Positions 33,815 through 40,571 of a stretch of 64,000 nt of DNA are shown here, piece after piece. The first letter of the stretch is position 1. Every line of letters starts with the position of its first letter. The notes beneath the pieces are model-generated. The model searched no databases. It saw nothing but the letters and a program-made list of their open reading frames with translations, and was not told the DNA's origin. The stretch is from an uncultured Roseibium sp. GTDB taxonomy: Bacteria; Pseudomonadota; Alphaproteobacteria; Rhizobiales; Stappiaceae. A program made the translations under genes and the position numbers. The DNA lies in contig NZ_CANLVF010000004.1 of NCBI RefSeq assembly GCF_947494555.1, positions 310,001-374,000 of the forward strand. The letters are read 5' to 3'.

Positions 33815-34722
33815 ATCAAAGACAAGCTCCATTGATCAAACTCGCGTTTCACCGTGAACCGATCAGGCTGTCCATCTCCAGCATCACGCCTCTGAGGATC
33901 GTGTCGGACAGGATAAAGAAGTCCAAGAAGTACGGTCAGATACGCTCCTCGATCTTCTATTCCGGTTTAGCTGAGCCTCCAGTTGTCGTCCCCAATCGCG
34001 ATGAAAAAGGGAAATATCTTCTGTTGGACGGACACATGAGAGTGTCGGTCTTGACGGAACTTGGACATAAGGAAGTCGACTGTTTGATCGCAACAGATGA
34101 TGAAGCTTACACGTACAATAAGCGAGTCAATCGGCTTGCGACCATCCAGGAACATCAAATGATCCTGAAAGCAATTGAAAAAGGTGTCTCTGAAGAGGTT
34201 CTAGCACGAGTCCTGAACGTCAATATTCAGAACATCAAACGGAAACGCCGATTACTTGAGGGGATTTGCACGGAAGTGGCGGAACTCTTGAAAGATAAGC
34301 ATGTCCCAATAAATACCTTCAAGGAGTTGCGGAAAATGAAGCCGCTGAGGCAAATCGAAGCTGCTCAGCTAATGATCGCGATGAACAAGTATTCTTATCC
34401 ATACGCGCAGTCGCTCGTTGGAGCGACACCTGCCTCTCAGTTAATTGAGACTGCAAAACCGAAGAAAATAAACGGGCTCACCGACGAACAAATTGCGCGT
34501 ATGGAGCAGGAGTCTGCCCAATTAGACCGTGAGTTTCATCTGCTTGAGGAAACCTATGGTCAGGATCATCTCGATTTGGTGATTGCAACTGGATACGTGA
34601 AGCGTTTGATCGAGAATGCGCGAGTGGTTCGCTATCTTGCCCAGAGTTTCCCGGAGTTGTTGACAGAGTTTCAAAAAATCTCCGAAATCGACGAAACTGC
34701 AAAATTTAATTCACCAAACTAG
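33811..34722 (+). CDS. ParB-like protein, second of a pair
   Basis: 303 residues, divergent from its neighbour. ParB-type N-terminus (ISSITPLRIVSDRIKKSKKY, then LLDGHMRVSVLTELGH with the D-G-H-x-R core) and a central helix-turn-helix region (VLARVLNVNIQNIKRKRRLL). The C-terminal half is acidic and helical (EQESAQLDREFHLLEETYG). It ends the three-gene overlapping operon of recombinase and two ParB-like proteins. Two unequal ParB-like proteins with no ParA suggest they act as partners or accessory factors for the recombinase rather than in classical partition. Confidence 0.85.
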   Translation: MNQRQAPLIKLAFHREPIRLSISSITPLRIVSDRIKKSKKYGQIRSSIFYSGLAEPPVVVPNRDEKGKYLLLDGHMRVSVLTELGHKEVDCLIATDDEAYTYNKRVNRLATIQEHQMILKAIEKGVSEEVLARVLNVNIQNIKRKRRLLEGICTEVAELLKDKHVPINTFKELRKMKPLRQIEAAQLMIAMNKYSYPYAQSLVGATPASQLIETAKPKKINGLTDEQIARMEQESAQLDREFHLLEETYGQDHLDLVIATGYVKRLIENARVVRYLAQSFPELLTEFQKISEIDETAKFNSPN

Positions 34723-34838
34723 GCAACAGCCCACCTAAACGAATCTCGCGAGGCGCGCTATTTCGAGGCTTATGCATCATCGTTTGCCGCCGAAGTGACA
34801 CGCAACTAGCACATTTTTCCCGTCATTTGGAGACCTTT

Positions 34839-35465
34839 ATGATCGATACAGCCACACTGATTGCCTATGTCACCATTGTTCTTGGGTTCGTGTTTATACC
34901 CGGCCCGGCAACGCTGCTTACTGTGACGCGAGCGACGAGTTCGGGAACAAAAGCGGGGATTGCGACAGGGGCAGGGATCGCCGCTGGGGATGTTGTTCAT
35001 ACCTTCATGGCCATCATTGGCGTGTCGATCATTATCGCGAAGTCGGCTTTTTTGTTTAGCATCATCAAATACGCTGGTGCCGCCTATCTCGTATTTCTCG
35101 GCATTGTCGCCATCCTTGACAAGACATCTCTGGACCTTGCTCGCGGTAGCACACCTATAACGGCAAAAAAGGCGTTCAACCAGGCCATCATCGCAGAGGT
35201 TCTGAATCCAAAAGCGGCGTTGTTCTTCCTGGCTTTCCTGCCACAGTTCGTGAAACCGGAAAACGGTTCGGTCATGCTTCAGCTGACTGTGCTCGGTACG
35301 ATCTTCGTGCTGCTTGGCCTATTCAGTACCGTGATCTTCGCTGTCGGGGCTGGCAAGCTCGGTAGTTTCCTTAAGAAGCACCCGGCCGTGGTGAAATGGC
35401 AAGGCAAAGTCGTTGGTGGAATTTATTGCGCGCTCGGTGCCCGCTTGGCATTGCAGGAGCGGTGA
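34839..35465 (+). CDS. LysE-family translocator
   Basis: 208 residues from ATG 34839 behind TTGGAG. Five to six membrane helices with the LysE/RhtB marks VFIPGPATLLTVTRA (N-terminal helix, G-P-x motif) and LNPKAALFFLAFLPQFV. The family exports amino acids or derivatives from the cytoplasm. Alone on the plus strand between the ParB pair and a convergent CadD-like gene. Substrate unknown. Confidence 0.9.
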   Translation: MIDTATLIAYVTIVLGFVFIPGPATLLTVTRATSSGTKAGIATGAGIAAGDVVHTFMAIIGVSIIIAKSAFLFSIIKYAGAAYLVFLGIVAILDKTSLDLARGSTPITAKKAFNQAIIAEVLNPKAALFFLAFLPQFVKPENGSVMLQLTVLGTIFVLLGLFSTVIFAVGAGKLGSFLKKHPAVVKWQGKVVGGIYCALGARLALQER

Positions 35466-35523
35466 CGGGTCAGATTGTTTGAATGACCACCGGTCGTGCG
35501 AAAGTCATCCTGTTCCGTCTCCC

Positions 35524-36090
35524 TCAGAGGGTATCCGTTGCTGTATCGAGAAGGATGTAGATCCCGGCGGCGATCATCACGAAAGGTGAGAGGTTTTCGA
35601 AAAACCGTTGGACTTTTCGGTTGCTCCCAAGGCTTTTGGTTAGCAGGGTGCCAGCGATGATAAGACCCGTTACTGCGATAAGAGCACCTATAAGGACGTG
35701 CCGGTCGAGCACCGCTGCTGTATCGGCGAAAAAAGCGGCGATTAAGATGAATGTGTCGGCGCTTAGCGCAAGGAAGATCACTGCGGCGCTGAAGATTGAG
35801 TGTGCTGGTTTTAATGTGTCCGAGTCGTCTCCGGAACGAGACATATTTCGCCAAACTTCCCAAACACCGAGGGCGAGCGGCACAATGCCGAGATAACCTA
35901 GAGCGTGCGGGGTTAAGAACGTCACGCCAGCGCCGGCGGCATATGCCCCCGTAACGACCAGCAGTTGCGCAAACAGGAAACCGATCAGCGCCTGTCTGTA
36001 CCTTCCTGACGTCGCGATTGCGAAGAAAGCAAAGAGGCCGTCGATATTGGTTAGTGCGTAGGCGAGCGCGATAGAAAGAGCAAACAACAT
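35524..36090 (-). CDS. CadD-like cadmium resistance transporter family protein
   Basis: 188 residues, about five membrane helices. N-terminal ALAYALTNIDGLFAFFAIA corresponds to the TN-x-D helix of the CadD family in the LysE superfamily, and LALSADTFILIAAFFADT repeats the pattern in the second half. Family members export cadmium or other cations or small organic ions. Convergent with the LysE gene (58 bases between stops). No metal-responsive regulator is adjacent, so the substrate is uncertain. Confidence 0.75.
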   Translation of the reverse strand: MLFALSIALAYALTNIDGLFAFFAIATSGRYRQALIGFLFAQLLVVTGAYAAGAGVTFLTPHALGYLGIVPLALGVWEVWRNMSRSGDDSDTLKPAHSIFSAAVIFLALSADTFILIAAFFADTAAVLDRHVLIGALIAVTGLIIAGTLLTKSLGSNRKVQRFFENLSPFVMIAAGIYILLDTATDTL

Positions 36091-36740
36091 TGATGTCTGC
36101 TTTAGGACGAGACAAGACCAAAGACAATCTGAAACCCACAGGTTAATCGAGCAGGACGAGCACTTCCGGCATCATGCTCCAACGGGGTAAAAATCTCGGG
36201 CTGATGCAGGAGCTTTAGGTCGTTGGTTTCCAGTCTCTACCTTCGTTCGCATCACAGCGAATGTCCGCTTCCCGCGCATCCCGTAAATCTGCTGAGTCTC
36301 AAATGATTTTCTGCTTTCCGGCTCAGGCTTCAACGCGGCGGATAACCGAAATGGGGGTGCAAATCGGGAGTTCGTCAGCGGAAGGTTAAATGGCAGCATT
36401 GGACCGTTTTCGACTAAGTGCAATTTGGGCGGAGAGCGGTAGTCCGCTGCGCGTGCGCCCCGGTGAGCGGAATTTGAGTGAAGCCGGCATTCCACAACCT
36501 TACCGCTCGGCCTGAGGCCACTTCTGCGCTGCCACCTGCATCAACGGCAGCGATGCGCAGGGAGCGGTCTTTGCAAAGTCGCGCCCAAGCCGCCGACTGA
36601 CCATGCACGCCGCATCTAAAGTGCTGCGGCGCATCCCACAGACCCGGACCTTCGAGGCAGGCGCATCCTATCGCCGCTCGCGACACCTCTTCATCTCATC
36701 TCAGCACTGCCAGGGTCTGCGCCTCAGCCTCAGTCAGGCT
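36091..36740. other. gene-free region
   Basis: 650 bases in which short frames exist on both strands but none has a ribosome-binding site or family resemblance. GC content is higher than in the neighbouring island genes. It may be decayed former coding sequence. Confidence 0.5.
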
Positions 36741-37241
36741 CTACCCCCTATCCTCGCAATGCGCTTCGTGCGCGCCACATTCTAGGCACATCATTCCACC
36801 TGCAGTCTCGACCTCTGTCCAACCGCATGCCCAACCACAGCACGGGCAGAATTCGTCCACTTCGAACTCGCCCCAATGCCAGGGCCTGGCGTAGATCGGG
36901 ATGGCATCGCTATCGAGACGAATGACTTCGAACGGATCACCCTCGGTCGCAAGGAATGCTTTGCTGGAATAGCTATGCAGTGCGTCGAAGATTTGCTCTG
37001 GAGCCACACTGAACCATTCGCCACGCACCACATCGTCTATGAGGCGCTTATGCAGATCAGACTCAACCCGTCGATCCTCCGCAAGGTCGTGGGTACGAAT
37101 GAATCCCATTACAGCGATCTCCCGAGAGTTAGCTGTCTGAAGAGTTCGTAGTCTTTTTGGGATATCATTCGAAAAACCAACCTTGACCCGATAACGCCAA
37201 TGGCCGTCAGGGTCGAGCTCAGCGAAAAAATATACTGCCAT
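36741..37241 (-). CDS. GIY-YIG (T5orf172-type) nuclease with C-terminal zinc ribbon
   Basis: 166 residues from ATG 37241; a TTG further upstream is less likely. The domain shows VKVGFSNDIPKRLRTLQTAN (R in the second helix), then ESDLHKRL and RGEWFS, the pattern of T5orf172/GIY-YIG nucleases. The C-terminal 45 residues carry CPCCGWACGW and CLECGAHEAHC, giving a likely zinc ribbon with C-x2-C pairs. The first GIY-like Tyr pair is weak, so activity is not assured. It lies downstream of the radical SAM operon on the same strand, 190 bases from it. Confidence 0.7.
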   Translation of the reverse strand: MAVYFFAELDPDGHWRYRVKVGFSNDIPKRLRTLQTANSREIAVMGFIRTHDLAEDRRVESDLHKRLIDDVVRGEWFSVAPEQIFDALHSYSSKAFLATEGDPFEVIRLDSDAIPIYARPWHWGEFEVDEFCPCCGWACGWTEVETAGGMMCLECGAHEAHCEDRG

Positions 37242-37430
37242 CCTAGTTATCCGATAATGCGAAGAATTATTGGTTTCAAACAGTGGATGAAAGTGTGCGG
37301 CGATCAAGAGGGCTCAAGCATCTGCGTCCGCAATGGGCTGCTGCTGTCATCCGCCGAACCGCCTGCGATCGAATCAGGCGCTCCAGGGCAACGCTCCTGG
37401 CGCCGCGCGCTTCAAGGCAACTCGCAACCC

Positions 37431-38069
37431 TTAACTGCCGTTCGTGGATGGCGCAGCATCGATCGAGAGCTGCGCACTTTCAGGCGCAATCAACCGACCA
37501 GCAGCCGAAAGCATTTCCATTACCGCCTGAGCAATCTCGTCTGAGTTATTAGACGTCAGCATGAGGGCGTCGGGACGATTCCGCGCGATCACATCGCACA
37601 CGGCTTCCGCTGCCGCAAGCCTAAACAGCTCGTCGTGATCACGACCAGGACCCACCGGTATAGTCGGATCAAGCGAGGTCACAACCATCACATCATAGTC
37701 GGACGAATGAACCTCAGCAATCCGCTCAAGCGCATCAAGCCTGCGGTGATCGATGCTGCGGCCGGACATGGAAAGCGCCGCTTTCAAGTAGCCGAGCGCG
37801 TCCGGCACCGGTCGATCCACCAGGACAACCTCAGCCGACAGCGACAATTCGGCTTCCTGCCGCATGCATTCCGCCATGATCCAGAGAGTGCTCTCGTAAG
37901 TGTGGTTGCGAAGGATCGGGAAGCCCAGCTCCAAGGCTCGGGTTGCGAGGTCATTGATCCTTGCGACGCGTAATCCGGTATCCTCAATCGCATTCCACAT
38001 CTTCGCGACGAAGGTTGTTTTGCCGGTTGAATGGGAGCCAGCGACGCCGATTTTGAATGGATGGTTCAC
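37431..38069 (-). CDS. P-loop kinase/ATPase (NadR/AAA_28-like)
   Basis: 212 residues. Walker A GSHSTGKT (11-18) directly after the first strand (KIGVAGSH), and a VVLVDRPVPDALGYL segment that resembles the Asp-Arg substrate site of NadR- and deoxynucleoside-kinase-like proteins. MVVTSLDP follows as a later strand. The size and absence of AAA+ sensor motifs point to a small-molecule kinase more than a remodelling ATPase. Third gene of a compact operon: it overlaps the exonuclease gene by four bases. It may phosphorylate a nucleoside or nucleotide made by its partners; that is inference. Confidence 0.75.
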   Translation of the reverse strand: MNHPFKIGVAGSHSTGKTTFVAKMWNAIEDTGLRVARINDLATRALELGFPILRNHTYESTLWIMAECMRQEAELSLSAEVVLVDRPVPDALGYLKAALSMSGRSIDHRRLDALERIAEVHSSDYDVMVVTSLDPTIPVGPGRDHDELFRLAAAEAVCDVIARNRPDALMLTSNNSDEIAQAVMEMLSAAGRLIAPESAQLSIDAAPSTNGS

Positions 38070-38659
38070 AGCAGAAATTTCCCTTGGGCGGAATTCATGA
38101 TGTCACTGTCCTCAAGCGCCGATTGGTGACGGTCGACGGGAAGGCGGGGGATCAAATGGCAGAAGAGAAGTCCGGTCAGGACTGAGTCGAACAGAGCCGA
38201 GTGATGTGCTTTTCCGCTCTCGCGCGCAGCAATACTGTTCAATCTGAGATCGGTTCCCAGGTTTTTAAGACTGTATGACTCCCGGCCCGGTATCGCGAAA
38301 CGCGCCAGTTTGAGCGTGTCGATTGCCATAGCCGGTCGCCAATCCGGGATAGCCCGTGAAATGGCGTCAAGCTCGACCTTCACGTTATGGCCGATGATCC
38401 GGCCCTCGTTAGTCCAGGTCATGATATCGTCTGCTATGTCCTCAATGTCAGGAGACTGCGCCACGTCTTCGTCGGTGATGCCGTGGATACGGGTAACCTG
38501 TGGCGTGATTGGTGCTTTTGGTTTTACAAGCCATTCCATGCGGCGGGACTGCAATGCGAGATCTCGCACTTCGACCATTGCGATTTCGACAATTTCCGGC
38601 GGGTTTGCGCCGTTGCCTTCGACATCGACCACCCAGAACGTCTTCCTGCTCAGCTCCAT
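38066..38659 (-). CDS. DEDDh 3'-5' exonuclease (DnaQ-like)
   Basis: 197 residues. All five catalytic positions are visible: Asp12 and Glu14 (VVDVEGNG), Asp98 in IIGHNVKVELDAI, and His153-x4-Asp158 (HHSALFDS). The Asn92 of the HN pair is also typical. No polymerase or other domain is attached. Single-domain enzymes of this type degrade single-stranded DNA or RNA, or short oligonucleotides. The start overlaps the end of the radical SAM gene by ten bases and the stop overlaps the P-loop gene by four, so all three are one translational unit. Confidence 0.88.
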   Translation of the reverse strand: MELSRKTFWVVDVEGNGANPPEIVEIAMVEVRDLALQSRRMEWLVKPKAPITPQVTRIHGITDEDVAQSPDIEDIADDIMTWTNEGRIIGHNVKVELDAISRAIPDWRPAMAIDTLKLARFAIPGRESYSLKNLGTDLRLNSIAARESGKAHHSALFDSVLTGLLFCHLIPRLPVDRHQSALEDSDIMNSAQGKFLL

Positions 38660-39759
38660 CCGATGTCAGCCTTCCCGTGTCGACCAAAATGGTGAGGCTG
38701 CTTGCAGTCGTGAACCTGGAAGTTCAAGGAGTGCTGCATGAAGTATCGTTGTTGCTCTTGGCTTCCGCTGACCTCGATCCGCCGATCGTCGCGGCTGATC
38801 CCCTCGGCATCAACTCCCGCCCGCCGGGCGAGTGCGTGGATATCGGCCATGTCCGGCACGTGATGTGCTTTTTGGCAGATGTCGAGTTGCGTGGCGGGGC
38901 AAATGTCGCAGATTTCACGGATTCCGTAATGGCCGTTGTAATCCGGGATGCCGTGTGCATACGCGATACCGCATGAGGTTTTCCGGAAGATTGGGGTATC
39001 GCCGAACGCAGCGATGATCCGAGCTTCGACATCCTGAGGGAGGATCTTGCGACGTGCGACGCCCGCATATAGATCCGGCGCACCTACGCTCTGAAAATAG
39101 GCACGGATCTCATTGCGATAGAAGAGGCCAGTGAAGACGGTCGCGTCAGCAAGCTTCGAAAGGTTTCTGGCCCTGAATATATGGGCATCACTGTCGTTCA
39201 GGCCTGCGACGATCGGCCTCCAATAAAGTAGGGAACGCAAACTTCCCTTCTCTCCGGCAAGAACTCGAAGGCTTTCTTCCGCAATATCGCAGGAAACAGG
39301 TTCGATTTTCTGATCCTCGATTCCGGACCAGGTAATCAGCACCGTAATTCGCAAGTTTTGCAGCCTGGCAAGGCGTTCGACGTCTTCCGGCAAGACGTGC
39401 CATCTTGTGATGATGAGAACCGGATTCTTCAACCCGCGACGGTCGAGGTCTTCGATGCAGCGGAACAGATGCTCCTTGACGATCGGCAAGAACGCGTCGG
39501 TTGCGCGATTGAAGATCTGGATTGGGGTGAGGTTCGGCTGAAATGCCCAGTGCCCAACCAGCTGCTCGACCGCTTCGTCATCGGGCATCACGAGATGCGG
39601 CTTCTTCATGTGAAAGTTGCCGAAAAAGTGGCGCACGCAATAGCCGCAATCCAGCGGGCATCCCACCACATGGTTCAGGCTCAGCCCCGACTTCCTGTAA
39701 TCGACCACCTGCCTGAGTGGATCCGGAAGCTTCTCTCCGGTGACCTTAAGCTGTTTCAT
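38650..39759 (-). CDS. radical SAM protein, SplB-like group, with extra Cys cluster
   Basis: 369 residues. The cluster-binding motif C-x3-C-x2-C is at 34-41 (GCPLDCGYC), preceded by SLNHVV as in COG1533/SplB-like radical SAM proteins. A (beta/alpha) barrel follows (VLIITRW, ITVLITWSG, WRPIVAGLND). A second set, C263, C284-x2-C287 and C295 (SCGIAYAHG, REICDICPAT), could hold another iron-sulfur cluster. Spore photoproduct lyase-like and DNA/tRNA-modifying enzymes are in this neighbourhood, but the active-site Cys of SPL cannot be confirmed. First gene of an overlapping operon with a DEDDh exonuclease and a P-loop kinase, which points to nucleic acid or nucleotide chemistry. Confidence 0.85.
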   Translation of the reverse strand: MKQLKVTGEKLPDPLRQVVDYRKSGLSLNHVVGCPLDCGYCVRHFFGNFHMKKPHLVMPDDEAVEQLVGHWAFQPNLTPIQIFNRATDAFLPIVKEHLFRCIEDLDRRGLKNPVLIITRWHVLPEDVERLARLQNLRITVLITWSGIEDQKIEPVSCDIAEESLRVLAGEKGSLRSLLYWRPIVAGLNDSDAHIFRARNLSKLADATVFTGLFYRNEIRAYFQSVGAPDLYAGVARRKILPQDVEARIIAAFGDTPIFRKTSCGIAYAHGIPDYNGHYGIREICDICPATQLDICQKAHHVPDMADIHALARRAGVDAEGISRDDRRIEVSGSQEQQRYFMQHSLNFQVHDCKQPHHFGRHGKADIGWS

Positions 39760-40571
39760 GCTTTTAATTCCAGTCGGGTAAGCTAAAAGTCAGTAGTTAA
39801 CTTTCAATCTAAGATTGTCATTCATTGTTGGTGACATCAAGCAATAGTACTCGATCCGAAATCAGACCGAGGCGCGAGTTGCAGTTTTAATCGGCTCTCA
39901 TCGCGAGGTTGGCGGCCTTCGTTGCAACATGTCACGTCCGCCCCGACCAAGGCTGGTGGCGACAGTCTGCTTCCTGCGCTCTGCCGTCAATCGCGCTTCG
40001 CGAATGTTGCACAATGCACGAATGACCGGCGTGCTGAAGCCGCGGCGCGGGGGCGGTCCGGGAACGGCAGGAGTGGGCCAGAATCGACAAAGGTCATTTG
40101 GGCGGAAAGAGTGAATTCACTGCGGTGTGGGTGGATTTAGTTAAAGGGCCGTTTTGCGATCAACGTTCATTTCGTTGTCCCAGCCGACACATGCTTTCAA
40201 TAATGAGCGCATGCCGAAATCCGAAGCGCCTTCACCTGTCAACATCTCCGATTTACACTTGGCTGGTATGAGTCTCTCGATCGACTGCCTGATTTGCGGC
40301 CAGTCGGCAGCACGCGACAAGTAACCGGCATGAATTAGCATCGCCGTGACCAAAGCTCGCGCCCAAATTGAAGCCGATACACGATCATGGAGTATGATTG
40401 ATAAGCGTGATGGCCGGTGGCCAACACTCAGCACCTGAAGCCGTGATCGGCGATAACCGCGGTGCGCGCCGGTGCCTGTAGATTGTTACTTCGGATCCGG
40501 CAAGAAACGGGATCTTGGCCGCATTGATACGGCTCCTTCGGCCGCGGCAGCCCCTTATCAAGCGAGACGGA
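39760..40571. other. long, mostly gene-free region
   Basis: About 810 bases between divergent operons. It should contain the promoters of the radical SAM operon (minus) and the helicase (plus). The only noteworthy frame is 40141-40434 on the minus strand, listed separately with low confidence; the GC-rich part at 39900-40140 looks like decayed sequence. Confidence 0.5.
40141..40434 (-). CDS. possible small or decayed gene
   Basis: 97 codons from a GTG without a convincing ribosome-binding site. The middle (ASIWARALVTAMLIHAGYLSRAADWPQI) has an amphipathic, protein-like composition, but no family is recognised. It could be the C-terminal remnant of a longer helical protein, or chance. Confidence 0.25.
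   Translation of the reverse strand: MLSVGHRPSRLSIILHDRVSASIWARALVTAMLIHAGYLSRAADWPQIRQSIERLIPAKCKSEMLTGEGASDFGMRSLLKACVGWDNEMNVDRKTAL

Noticed and set aside
31321..34796. Direct repeat CGTTTG(G/C)CGGC... on both sides of the serine recombinase cassette as its core site
   Set aside because: Similarity is only about 15 imperfect bases in GC-rich sequence and needs gaps; not enough to call attachment sites.
36172..36785. Several short frames of 60-107 codons on both strands
   Set aside because: No ribosome-binding sites, mutually overlapping, composition of non-coding GC-rich sequence.
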